A stretch of 23,458 nt of DNA, from the NCBI GenBank assembly GCA_964511405.1, contig CAZEFK010000118.1, positions 1 through 23,458 of the forward strand, written 5' to 3'. The position numbers and the translations under genes were made by a program. Positions 1 through 7,579 of the stretch are shown here, piece by piece. Each line of letters starts with the position of its first letter. The first letter of the stretch is position 1. Source of the stretch: CAZEFK01 sp964511405 (lineage in GTDB: Bacteria; Pseudomonadota; Alphaproteobacteria; Elsterales; Elsteraceae). A model generated the notes under the pieces. The model saw only the letters and a list, made by a program, of their open reading frames with translations. It ran no database searches and was not told the origin of the DNA.

Positions 1-57
1 CCGACATGCCTCCCGTCACCCGCTCGCGAATCGGATCTGTGCGAACGCTAGCCCCCC

Positions 58-117
58 GTGGGAGGAGGCCGGGTGGAGGGGGAATCACGACGATTCCAGC
101 TCATGCACATCCCGCTC
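58..117 (-). repeat. Half copy of the ~190-bp intergenic palindromic repeat (copy A)
   Basis: Read on the minus strand, these 60 bases match the left half of the copy at 14256-14315 with a single mismatch (G for A near the right side). The match stops abruptly inside the core inverted repeat. The first base of the element is the last base of the TAG stop codon of the threonine ammonia-lyase gene. No right half is found between 1 and 57, so the copy is truncated or rearranged. Confidence 0.85.
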
Positions 118-1322
118 TACCCGCCCCGCGCCGCGGCGTAGCCCGCCTGGTGCAGGCGCTCGATCGCACGCTGGGCCTGCTCGTCGCTGCGGGTTTCGAT
201 CAGCAGGTCCAGGGCCGTCTCCTTGACCGACAGGTCGAACAGCAGGCGCTGGTGGGTGACCTCGACGATGTTGGCGCCGGCCTCGGCGACCGCGGCGGCG
301 ACCCGGGCCAGCTCGCCCGGCGAATCGCGCACCGGCACCCGAAGCCGGGTCAAACGGCCCGAGCGCATCAGATCGCGCATCAGCACCGAGGCCAGCAGCC
401 GCTGATCGATATTGGCGCCGCTCAACACCAGGCACACCCGGCGGCCACGGAAGCGCTCCGGCGCCGACAGCACGGCCGCCAGCGCCGCGGCGCCGGCGCC
501 CTCGGCCACCAGCTTCTCGATCATGAGCATCAGGCTGACCGCCCGCTCGAGCTCGGCCTCGCTGACCAGCAGGATGTCGTCGACCAGGGTGCGCACCAGC
601 GGCACGGTCAGGCCGCCGACCTGCTTGACCGCGATGCCCTCGGCGATCGTCGCGCCGCCGGTCGGCGCCGACGGCTCGATGCCGCGCAGGGCCTGCAGCA
701 TCCACGGATATTCCCCAGCCTGCACGCCCACGACCTGGATGTCCGGCCGCAGCGCCTTGGCCGCCACCGCCACGCCCGAGATCAGGCCGCCGCCGCCGAT
801 CGGCACCACCAGGACATCGATGTCCGGCCGGTCCTCCAGCACCTCCAGCGCCAGCGTGCCCTGGCCGGCGATCACCAGCGGATCGTCGTAGGGATGCACG
901 AAGAACAGGCCCTGCTCGGCCTCCAGCCGGTGGGCATGGGCCGCTGCGGCCGCCAGGGTGTCGCCCTCCAGCACCACGCGGGCGCCGTGGCTCTCGGTCT
1001 GCACCACCTTGATCAGCGGCGTCGCCCGCGGCATCACGATGGTCGCCGCAATGCCCAGCCGCCGGGCGTGATAGGCCACCGCCTGGGCATGGTTGCCCGC
1101 CGACATGGCGACGACCCCGGCCTTGGCCGCCGCCGGATCGAGATGCAGCAGCCGGTTGAGCGCGCCGCGCTCCTTGAACGAGGCCGTGAACTGCATGGTC
1201 TCGGCCTTGATCCACAGCTCGGCGCCGGCAAGCTCGGACAGGGTGCGCGAGTGGGTGAGCGGGGTCCGTTCGACCTGGCCCCGGATTGCCGCCGCGGCGG
1301 CTTGGATGTCGTGCAGTTCCAT
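117..1322 (-). CDS. ilvA: Threonine ammonia-lyase (threonine dehydratase) with C-terminal ACT domain
   Basis: A PLP enzyme of fold type II that deaminates L-threonine (or serine) to 2-oxobutyrate (or pyruvate) in the cytosol. Of about 401 residues, the first 320 are the catalytic domain: SFKERGALN carries the Schiff-base lysine (K50), SAGNHAQA is the substrate loop and GGGGLISG the phosphate-binding loop. The last ~75 residues (from RLTRLRVPV) form one ACT domain, the layout of the medium-length ilvA/tdcB family. The start at MELHDIQ is chosen because family similarity begins there; an in-frame ATG 12 bp upstream (1334) is the alternative, and neither has a clear ribosome binding site. It lies 25 bp after the PCu(A)C gene and looks like the last gene of the copper operon, an unexpected partner. 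Biosynthetic versus catabolic role cannot be decided from sequence. Confidence 0.93.
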   Translation of the reverse strand: MELHDIQAAAAAIRGQVERTPLTHSRTLSELAGAELWIKAETMQFTASFKERGALNRLLHLDPAAAKAGVVAMSAGNHAQAVAYHARRLGIAATIVMPRATPLIKVVQTESHGARVVLEGDTLAAAAAHAHRLEAEQGLFFVHPYDDPLVIAGQGTLALEVLEDRPDIDVLVVPIGGGGLISGVAVAAKALRPDIQVVGVQAGEYPWMLQALRGIEPSAPTGGATIAEGIAVKQVGGLTVPLVRTLVDDILLVSEAELERAVSLMLMIEKLVAEGAGAAALAAVLSAPERFRGRRVCLVLSGANIDQRLLASVLMRDLMRSGRLTRLRVPVRDSPGELARVAAAVAEAGANIVEVTHQRLLFDLSVKETALDLLIETRSDEQAQRAIERLHQAGYAAARGG

Positions 1323-1347
1323 GCGCGCCAGCATGCCGGCAATCGGG

Positions 1348-1803
1348 CTAGTTGCCCATGCCCGGCATCGGCCCCATCGCGCCCACGGCCTCGACCGGCA
1401 CGGTGACAGCGACCGTGCCGGCATGCTCGAAGCGTAGGCTCAGCGGCACTTGGTCGCCGGCTTTGAGCGGCTGCTTCAGACCGGTCAGCATCATGTGCAG
1501 GCCGCCGGGCCGGAGCACCGTGGCGGCGCCGGGCGCCAGGTCGAGGCTGGCGACCGGGCGCATCTGCAGGACGCCGTCGACCGACTGGGTGGCATGAAGT
1601 TGCGCAGTCTCTGCCACCGGCGTGGAGGCCGAGAGCAGCCGGTCGGGCGCGGCCCCGCCATTGGTCACGGTGAAGTAAAGGGCGCCCGTATGGGCGGCGC
1701 CAGGCGTGGCGCGCGCCCAGGCGTGGTCGACGGTGATGCCCGGCTGTTGGGCGCCGGCCGTGGCCGGAAGCAGGAGAATCACGAGCAGCATCAGCAGGCG
1801 CAT
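1348..1803 (-). CDS. PCu(A)C-family periplasmic copper chaperone
   Basis: A 151-residue exported copper(I) chaperone (DUF461/PCu(A)C). A signal peptide spans residues 1-18 (cleavage near TAGA-QQ). The family copper site H-x10-M-x21-H-x-M is complete: H70, M81, H103 and M105. The C-terminus MGPMPGMGN is a methionine-rich tail that may also bind Cu(I). In characterised relatives the protein delivers copper to the CuA or CuB centres of cytochrome oxidase. The gene begins 17 bp after the CopC-CopD fusion, in the same operon, which supports a role in passing on copper imported or held by that protein. Confidence 0.95.
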   Translation of the reverse strand: MRLLMLLVILLLPATAGAQQPGITVDHAWARATPGAAHTGALYFTVTNGGAAPDRLLSASTPVAETAQLHATQSVDGVLQMRPVASLDLAPGAATVLRPGGLHMMLTGLKQPLKAGDQVPLSLRFEHAGTVAVTVPVEAVGAMGPMPGMGN

Positions 1804-1820
1804 GGCGCGGGCCTTTCCAG

Positions 1821-3380
1821 TCAGGGGATATCGAACGTGGTCGGGATGGTCGTCGTCTCGAAGTCGGTCACCAGCACGGACAGATCGACCTGCCAGCGGC
1901 CGCCGAGCGGCAGCGGGCAGTCGTCGAGCTGCCACGAACCCGGCGCCACGCGGCGCATAGGGCGCTCGATCGCCTCGACCCCGGCGCCGGGATTGGCCAG
2001 CGAGACCGTGACCGCCAGCGGGTCCAGCGGCGCGCCGGCGCCGTCGGCGAGGGTCACGGTCAGGCGGTTGCGCCCGCGCTGCGCCGGCTCCAGCGTCACC
2101 AGCGCCTGGAGTCGCCCGGCCGCGGCAGCGGCGGTGATCCCAGCGCCGGCCGGTTGATGATGAGCGTGCGCGTCGGCCGCGGCCAGCGCCCGCGGCGGCG
2201 TCACTTCGCCCAGCGCCGCCGTCGCCGCCACTACCGCGGCGAACAGGACGAATTCCACCAGGATCGCGCCGATCAGCGCGCCGGCGGAACCCGGCAGGCG
2301 CGGCGTCAAGCGCCGCTTGTTCCACAGCGCCAGGCCCAGGAGCCCGGCCACAACGGCCAGCTTGGCCAATAGGATGCGGCCATAGGCGGTGCCGATCAGG
2401 GCCGCGGGTGCAGCGACCTGGATCGCCGCCAGGGTTCCGCCGGTCAGCAGCAGCAGGGCCAAGGCCGGTGCCGCCAGCCGGCTGAACCGGCGGAGGACCG
2501 GGACGGCGCCGGCCGGATCGCGGCGGATCAGCACGACCAGGGGCGCCAGGGCGCCCAGCCAGTAGGCGGCGCAGAGCACATGCAGCCCCAGGGCCGGACC
2601 GGCCAGCCAGGCCGGCGGCGCGGTGCCGGCATGGCCGGTGACCGCGAAGCCCGCCGCGGCCAGCAACGCGGCGATCGGCGCCACCGGCAGCCGCCCCCAT
2701 GCCGACAGGGCAAGCGCCGGCAGCAGCAAGGCCAGGCCGAGGCCGTGGCTGCTCGCCGCGCCGATCCGCCAGGCGCCGGCATCGGCGAGGGCTGCCCAGC
2801 CGCCGCCGGTCAGGCGAGCACCGGCCACCGCCAGCCCGGCCACGGCCGCGAGCGCGGAGACGGCGGCGGCGCGCGGGACCGTCCGCCCGCGCGGCAGGGC
2901 TGGGCCGATCAGGCGGCGGCTCAGGATGCCGCCGATCGCAACAAGCGCGCCGCCGATCTGCAGCGCCTGCAGCGCCACGGCCACCACGGTCCAGGCGGCC
3001 GCACCGTCGTCCAGCTCGGGGCGGGCGGCCGGCGCCGCGTCGGCGCCCACCGTGAACAGGACGGACCCGGCCACCGGGTGGCCGTCGACCGAGGTCACGC
3101 GATAGGTGGCGACATAGCCGCCCGGCGGCAGACCGGGCGGTATCCGCAGGACAATCCGGGCATCGCGCGCCGTGACGTCGTGGGCCAGCGTCCGGCCCGC
3201 CCCATCGAGCAACGACACTGCGATCGGCGCCACCGGCTCGTTGAACGTCAGCGTCACCTCGGCGGGCGGGCGATCGAGCGCCGCACCGTCGGCAGGGGTG
3301 GCGGCGAGCAGCACGGCATGCGCCGCAGCGGGCCCGACCAGGGCCAGCCATAGCGCCGCCGCGGCGAGCAGCCGGGCCAT
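1821..3380 (-). CDS. CopC-CopD fusion copper protein with C-terminal YtkA-like domain
   Basis: A 519-residue fusion. Residues 1-20 are a signal peptide ending PAAA, so mature CopC begins with His21; together with H101 in SVDGHPVAG this gives the expected CopC copper(II) ligands. Residues ~128-415 hold about eight hydrophobic segments of the CopD copper-transport domain. A His-rich linker (AHAHHQ) leads to a ~100-residue soluble beta-type domain at the C-terminus, probably YtkA-like; that last assignment is tentative. The layout resembles Bacillus YcnJ. The ATG shares one base with the upstream TGA stop (TGATG), indicating translational coupling to the YcnI-like gene. Likely role: copper binding in the periplasm and passage across the inner membrane. 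Confidence 0.92.
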   Translation of the reverse strand: MARLLAAAALWLALVGPAAAHAVLLAATPADGAALDRPPAEVTLTFNEPVAPIAVSLLDGAGRTLAHDVTARDARIVLRIPPGLPPGGYVATYRVTSVDGHPVAGSVLFTVGADAAPAARPELDDGAAAWTVVAVALQALQIGGALVAIGGILSRRLIGPALPRGRTVPRAAAVSALAAVAGLAVAGARLTGGGWAALADAGAWRIGAASSHGLGLALLLPALALSAWGRLPVAPIAALLAAAGFAVTGHAGTAPPAWLAGPALGLHVLCAAYWLGALAPLVVLIRRDPAGAVPVLRRFSRLAAPALALLLLTGGTLAAIQVAAPAALIGTAYGRILLAKLAVVAGLLGLALWNKRRLTPRLPGSAGALIGAILVEFVLFAAVVAATAALGEVTPPRALAAADAHAHHQPAGAGITAAAAAGRLQALVTLEPAQRGRNRLTVTLADGAGAPLDPLAVTVSLANPGAGVEAIERPMRRVAPGSWQLDDCPLPLGGRWQVDLSVLVTDFETTTIPTTFDIP

Positions 3381-3898
3381 CAGGGCCGAGGCAGCAGCCG
3401 GACGCCGGGAGCCGGCGCCTTGTAGTCGTCGGGCAGCTTGCCGGCCGCCGGGATCTCGATCCAGCGGACGACGCCCGGCGCGCAGTCCTGCACGGTCGGG
3501 AACCACACGGTCCCGCCCGGCGTGTCGGGCAGCCGCACGCGGATGACGAATTCGTCATACTGGTCATCCGGCAGGCTGCCGCCGCTCCAGGCGACTTCCT
3601 TCACGCCGTCGGCGATCGTGCGGCCCTCGGCCGTGATCGGATGCTCGAGCGGGCCCTTGGTCAGGGTCAGCTGCCAGCCGGGTTTGGGCATCGGCTTGGC
3701 CTCGGCGATCCCCGGCGGGATCTGGACGCGCAGCCGCACGGTCGGCTGGCCGGCGCAGCCATGGGGCACGCGGAACACGGCCTTGTAGGTGCTGCCGGCC
3801 ACTGCCTGCGGCTGCTCGAGGGTGACATGGGCCGCGGCGGGCCGGATCGCCGGCATGGCCAACGCCACGCCGGCCGCAAGAGCGACGACGGTCTTCAT
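3380..3898 (-). CDS. YcnI-like (DUF1775) periplasmic copper-binding protein
   Basis: A 172-residue exported protein with a signal peptide ending at AAA23, so the mature chain starts HVTLE. The N-terminal histidine (H24) and nearby Glu (E28) match the mono-histidine copper site known for YcnI proteins; W104 and W132 are candidates for the third conserved residue. C48 and C139 could form a disulfide. No C-terminal membrane helix is visible, unlike Bacillus YcnI. Neighbours on both sides are copper genes, and YcnI/YcnJ-type pairing with CopC-CopD is a known association. It begins 38 bp after the DUF2946 gene. Confidence 0.92.
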   Translation of the reverse strand: MKTVVALAAGVALAMPAIRPAAAHVTLEQPQAVAGSTYKAVFRVPHGCAGQPTVRLRVQIPPGIAEAKPMPKPGWQLTLTKGPLEHPITAEGRTIADGVKEVAWSGGSLPDDQYDEFVIRVRLPDTPGGTVWFPTVQDCAPGVVRWIEIPAAGKLPDDYKAPAPGVRLLPRP

Positions 3899-3936
3899 GA
3901 ATGGATGTCCCGGTCTGTGGCGGTCGAGGCGTGAGG

Positions 3937-4320
3937 TCAGACCGGGACGGGCGGGGCGCGGGCCTGGGCCGCCCCAACGGGGCGGACCGTCGGCGCGGGC
4001 AGGTCGGCGGCGCCGACCGGCATCGGACTCACGGCCGGCGGCATCGGCACGGCCGTGGCCGGCGGCACCAGCCCGACGGCCGCCTGCGCCGCCTGGCAGC
4101 AGACCGCGCAGCCGAGATGGGCATCGATGCCGGCGGGCCCGGTGCCGTGGTCCGCACCATGGCCGACGGTGCAGATCGGACCCTCGACGCCGAGGGGTGC
4201 CGCGGCCGCGGCCGCGACCACGCCGATCGGCACCAGCCATTGCAGGGCGAGCGCCAGCAGCGCCGCGGCCAGGGCCGGCCGCCGCCACATGCTCCACTGC
4301 CGGGTCGAGGCTCTGCTCAT
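3937..4320 (-). CDS. DUF2946-family Cys/His-rich membrane-anchored protein, first gene of copper operon
   Basis: A small protein of 127 residues. Residues 14-40 form one hydrophobic segment (signal peptide or anchor), followed by a Cys/His cluster (C50, H54, H58, H68, C71, C74, C75) of the pattern ICTxGH...HLGCAVCC. This is typical of DUF2946 proteins, which recur next to copper and TonB-receptor genes; the function is not established. The tail is Pro/Ala/Val-rich. Metal binding, probably copper, is an inference from the cluster and from the operon. The chosen ATG has GGGAG about 11 bases upstream; an ATG at 4290 (MWRRP) would also give a complete signal segment. Confidence 0.75.
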   Translation of the reverse strand: MSRASTRQWSMWRRPALAAALLALALQWLVPIGVVAAAAAAPLGVEGPICTVGHGADHGTGPAGIDAHLGCAVCCQAAQAAVGLVPPATAVPMPPAVSPMPVGAADLPAPTVRPVGAAQARAPPVPV

Positions 4321-4338
4321 GGGCCGACGCGCTCCCAT

Positions 4339-4361
4339 CCGGACCCTAGGCCGGGGTCCGG
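4339..4361. promoter_or_regulatory. Perfect inverted repeat upstream of the copper operon
   Basis: CCGGACCC and GGGTCCGG form 8-bp perfect arms around a 7-base spacer. The element lies 19 bp upstream of the DUF2946 start and 73 bp upstream of puuD on the other strand, in the only promoter-sized gap between these divergent genes. It may be an operator for a copper-responsive regulator or a leader hairpin. It does not match a regulator site I can name. Confidence 0.5.
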
Positions 4362-4433
4362 TACGCGGCAAGCAGTTCCCTTTGTCCACCGGCATGCCTA
4401 GGCTTTTGCGCTGCGACAGAGGCAGAGGACGGC

Positions 4434-5630
4434 ATGACGGCAACCTTGATCGAGTGGCTGAACCTGGCGCTGCGCTGGATCCACATCACCGTGGGCATCG
4501 CCTGGATCGGCACCTCGTTCTTCTTCATCTGGCTAGAGAACCACCTGGTGCCGCCGGCCCGCCCGCGCGACGGCGTGCATGGCGAAGTGTGGATGGTCCA
4601 TGGCGGCGGCTTCTACCACTTGCAGAAGTTCCTGGTAGCGCCGGCCGAGCTGCCGCGCGACCTGCACTGGTTCAAATGGGAAGCCTATGCCACGTGGCTC
4701 AGCGGCCTGTTGCTGCTGTCGCTGATCTATTTCCTGGGCGCCAAGGCCTATCTGATCCGGCCCGACGCCGACCTGTCGCCGGGTGCCGCGATCGGCATCG
4801 CGCTGGCGGTGCTGGCGCTCGGCTGGCTGATCTATGACGGCGCCTGCCGGGCGCTGCAGGGCCAGGACGACCTGCTGGGCATCCTGGTGTTCGCGTGGTC
4901 GACCGCGGTCGCCTGGGGCCTGTCCCAGGTCTTCACCGGCCGCGGCGCCTACATCCTGGTCGGCGCCATGCTGGGCACGATCATGGCCGCCAACGTGTTC
5001 CTGATCATCATCCCCAACCAGCGCAAGATCGTGGGCGCCCTGATGCGCGGCCAGGCGCCCGACGCCAAGCTGGCCAAGCTCGGCGCCATGGGCCGGCAGC
5101 GGTCGCTGCACAACAACTATTTCACGCTGCCGGTGCTGTTCATCATGATCAGCAACCACTATCCCAGCACCTTCGGCAACCGCGCCGGCTGGCTGATCCT
5201 GGCGTGCCTGGCCGGCGTCGGCATGCTGGTCCGGCACTATTTCAATAAGAAGAACCAGGGCCGGCCGCAGCCCTGGATGCTGGCCACGGCAGCCACGGCC
5301 ATGGTCGCCCTGGCACTGGTGGCGGCACCGCGCGCACCCTCGGCGCCGGCCGGCGAGGCGGCCAAGCCGGTCTCGTTCGCCGAGGTCGACCAGGTGATCC
5401 GCACCCGCTGCGTCGCCTGCCATAGCAGGCGCCCGACCTTCGCCGGCATCTCCGAGCCGCCCAAGGGCATCTTGCTGGAGCATCCCCAGCAGATCAGCGC
5501 CCAGGCGCAGCAGATCTATGCCCAGGCGGTGGCGACCCAGACCATGCCGCTGGGCAACCAGACCGGCATGACCCCCGCAGAGCGCCAGCTTCTTGGCCGC
5601 TGGATCTCCCAGGGGGCGAAGCTCAACTGA
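4434..5630 (+). CDS. puuD: PuuD-type urate hydroxylase: membrane domain fused to cytochrome c
   Basis: A 398-residue protein. Residues 1-300 contain about eight membrane segments with conserved histidines (WIHITVGIAWIG, HYPSTFGN), the DUF989 domain of PuuD. A linker leads to a C-terminal cytochrome c domain with heme motif CVACH (C326, C329, H330) and a candidate Met axial ligand in TMPLGNQTGM. PuuD proteins oxidise urate to 5-hydroxyisourate and pass electrons to the respiratory chain rather than making peroxide. The substrate would come from xanthine dehydrogenase (xdhA starts at 22988) and the product would go to the 5-hydroxyisourate hydrolase at 11350. A purine-rich AGAGGA lies 5 bases upstream of the ATG. 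Its stop codon directly abuts the stop of the convergent GntR gene with no spacer. Confidence 0.95.
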   Translation: MTATLIEWLNLALRWIHITVGIAWIGTSFFFIWLENHLVPPARPRDGVHGEVWMVHGGGFYHLQKFLVAPAELPRDLHWFKWEAYATWLSGLLLLSLIYFLGAKAYLIRPDADLSPGAAIGIALAVLALGWLIYDGACRALQGQDDLLGILVFAWSTAVAWGLSQVFTGRGAYILVGAMLGTIMAANVFLIIIPNQRKIVGALMRGQAPDAKLAKLGAMGRQRSLHNNYFTLPVLFIMISNHYPSTFGNRAGWLILACLAGVGMLVRHYFNKKNQGRPQPWMLATAATAMVALALVAAPRAPSAPAGEAAKPVSFAEVDQVIRTRCVACHSRRPTFAGISEPPKGILLEHPQQISAQAQQIYAQAVATQTMPLGNQTGMTPAERQLLGRWISQGAKLN

Positions 5631-6350
5631 TCAGCGGCCGCCGCTCCCCGCCGGCGTGCCCTCGGCACGCAGGATGTCGGTCAAGCTGGCGGTCTTCTTC
5701 TCGTCGAGCGTAAGGTCAAGGCCAGACATCAAATCGACGATGTGATTCCTCATCAACACAGCCGCTTCCTCTTCCGCGTGCTCAGCGATTGCTTTAAAGA
5801 GGGCGTCGTGCGCAAGAGAGTCGCACGTGACGTCACGGCGGCGCCAGTACAGCGCGACAATGAGCGACGATTGCGAAAGAAGCTCCGTCAGGATCTTTGC
5901 CAGAACGGTTTGTCTCGAGATCTCGGCGATCTTCGAATGGAACTGCGCCGACAGCCGGATGGCGTCGCCCTCATGCCAGCTGTCGGCCGAGCGATGCTCT
6001 TCCTCGAGATGATGGCGAAGGTCGTCGATCTCGGCCTCGGTCGCCTGTTCCGCCGCGAGGGCGGCCAATCTTGGCTCGATCAGCGCCCGCGCCTCGAACA
6101 CCTCGCGCGCTTCCGTTCGCGACGGGCTGGCGACGAAGGCGCCGCGATTGGGCTCCAGAACCAGAAGCCGATCGTGGGCGAGGGCCTGCAAGGCGGCCCG
6201 GATGATGGTGCGGCTGACCGCATAGATGGAGGCGAGCTCGTCTTCGGGGAGTTTCGTCCCCGGTGCCAGGCGGTGCGTGACGATCGCGTCGCGCAGGGCC
6301 AGGTAAATCGCCGTCCACCGCTGCGCCGGCTTTTCCGGATCCGCCGTCAC
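5631..6350 (-). CDS. GntR-family regulator, FCD subfamily
   Basis: A 239-residue transcription factor. The winged helix spans residues ~10-75 (recognition helix in DELASIYAVSRTIIRAALQAL, wing LEPNRGAFVASPS). The FCD ligand-binding domain spans ~85-215, with histidines in FHSKI, EHAEEE and MRNHI that fit its metal or carboxylate pocket. The start is GTG; the gene lies 25 bp after the PLP enzyme gene and is the last gene of the transporter operon, so it probably controls that operon and itself. A T-x-GT-N2-AC-x-A type palindrome in the operon promoter (11206-11217) fits the consensus of this subfamily. The effector is likely the transported amino acid or a derivative, which is inferred. Confidence 0.93.
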   Translation of the reverse strand: MTADPEKPAQRWTAIYLALRDAIVTHRLAPGTKLPEDELASIYAVSRTIIRAALQALAHDRLLVLEPNRGAFVASPSRTEAREVFEARALIEPRLAALAAEQATEAEIDDLRHHLEEEHRSADSWHEGDAIRLSAQFHSKIAEISRQTVLAKILTELLSQSSLIVALYWRRRDVTCDSLAHDALFKAIAEHAEEEAAVLMRNHIVDLMSGLDLTLDEKKTASLTDILRAEGTPAGSGGR

Positions 6351-6375
6351 AGCCGTTTCGCCCTCGCCACCAGCC

Positions 6376-7560
6376 TCATATCAGCGTCACTGCCCTCGCC
6401 ATGCGCTGCAGCGCCTCCTGCAACAGGGCGCGCGGGCAGCCGACATTGAGGCGGACAAACCCCTCGCCGCCCGGCCCGTAGACCCGCCCATCATACAAAT
6501 TGACCGCCGCCTTCTCGACCAAGAACCGCTGAATCCCGCCGACCCTGCCGTCAAGCTCGCGGGCGTCCAACCATACCAGGAAGGACGCATCAGGGGGTAC
6601 GGGCGTGATGCCCGGCAGGCGATCCCGTGCGAAGTGGCCGACCAGGTCGACATTGCCCTTGATGTAGCCGGTGAGCTGGTCGAGCCACGGCGCGCCGGTG
6701 CTGTAGGCAACTTCAAGGGCCAGCCGCCCGAAGAAATTGGCATTGAGCAGGAAGGATGCCTGCATCGCGGCGAACAGCGCCGCGCGCCGCCGCTTGTTCG
6801 CGACCGAAACGGTTGCCGACGGCACGCCCGCCAAGTTGAAGGTCTTGGTCGGCGCCGTGCAGATGAAGGACTTGTCGGCCGCGCTCTCGGCGATCGATGC
6901 GAAGACGACATGACCCCGGTCGGTCAATCGGATGTCGCAGTGAATATCGTCGGATATCACCAGGATGCCGTGGCGATCGCAGACCTCGTTGATCGCCGTC
7001 AGTTCGTCCCGCGTCCACGCCTTGCCCGCGGGATTGTGCGGATTGCACAGCAGAAACGCCCGCGCACCATCGGCGGCGAGGCTTTCGAACCCCTCCAGGT
7101 CGAGCTCGTAGCGGGTGCCGTTCAAGATCAGGGGGTTGATCAGGAGGCGCCGGCCGTTGCCCTGGATGACTTCGAAATAGGGAGAATAGACCGGCGACTG
7201 CACGATGACCCCGTCGCCCGGCGCGGTGAACGTGCGCAGGATCGCGGCGACGGTGGGCATGATGGCGGGGGCCGGCAGCAGCGTCTCGGTGGCCGGCGAC
7301 CAGCCGTGGCGGCTTTCGAACCACGCCTTGACGATCTCATAGTGGCGGGGATCGCGGCGCGTATAGCCGTAGATCCCGTGATCGACAGCCTCCCGCAGCC
7401 GGGCGATCACGGTCTCAGGCGCGCGGAAATCCATGTCCGCGGTCCACAGCGACAGCAGATTGTCGCCGTCGATGCGCGGCGAGAACTCGTCCCACTGGTT
7501 CGCCCACTTGGCCGAGCCGAACTGGCTGCGGTCGTGGACCGTGTCGAAGTCGAACGCCAT
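6376..7560 (-). CDS. MalY/PatB-type PLP-dependent C-S lyase / aminotransferase
   Basis: A 394-residue fold type I PLP enzyme. Visible landmarks: the N-terminal LWTADMDF motif of the MalY/PatB family, YGYTRRD, the substrate loop NPHNPAGK, ISDDIHCD, and the Schiff-base lysine K239 in APTKTFNLAG. PatB/MalY relatives cleave the C-S bond of cystathionine, cystine or cysteine conjugates to give pyruvate, ammonia and a thiol; some members are aminotransferases. ATG at 7560 is chosen because the family begins MAFDFDTV; an upstream extension has no similarity. It follows the second permease gene by 19 bp, so its substrate is likely what the transporter brings in, possibly a sulfur amino acid or S-conjugate. 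Confidence 0.93.
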   Translation of the reverse strand: MAFDFDTVHDRSQFGSAKWANQWDEFSPRIDGDNLLSLWTADMDFRAPETVIARLREAVDHGIYGYTRRDPRHYEIVKAWFESRHGWSPATETLLPAPAIMPTVAAILRTFTAPGDGVIVQSPVYSPYFEVIQGNGRRLLINPLILNGTRYELDLEGFESLAADGARAFLLCNPHNPAGKAWTRDELTAINEVCDRHGILVISDDIHCDIRLTDRGHVVFASIAESAADKSFICTAPTKTFNLAGVPSATVSVANKRRRAALFAAMQASFLLNANFFGRLALEVAYSTGAPWLDQLTGYIKGNVDLVGHFARDRLPGITPVPPDASFLVWLDARELDGRVGGIQRFLVEKAAVNLYDGRVYGPGGEGFVRLNVGCPRALLQEALQRMARAVTLI

Positions 7561-7579
7561 GAGAAGGCTCCCGAGATGG

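Noticed and set aside
1..57. Search for the right half of repeat copy A
   Set aside because: The sequence diverges fully after the first half of the core. A short CTAGCG-containing stretch is not enough to call the other end.
1348..3567. A single 739-codon minus-strand frame that runs through CopC-CopD into PCu(A)C
   Set aside because: Only the last part (PCu(A)C) is real in this frame. The upstream part is the wrong frame of the CopC-CopD gene, so there is no giant fusion.
4380..4433. TTTGTCC and TAGGCT considered as a sigma70 promoter for puuD
   Set aside because: The boxes are only about 10-11 bp apart, too close for a functional promoter.
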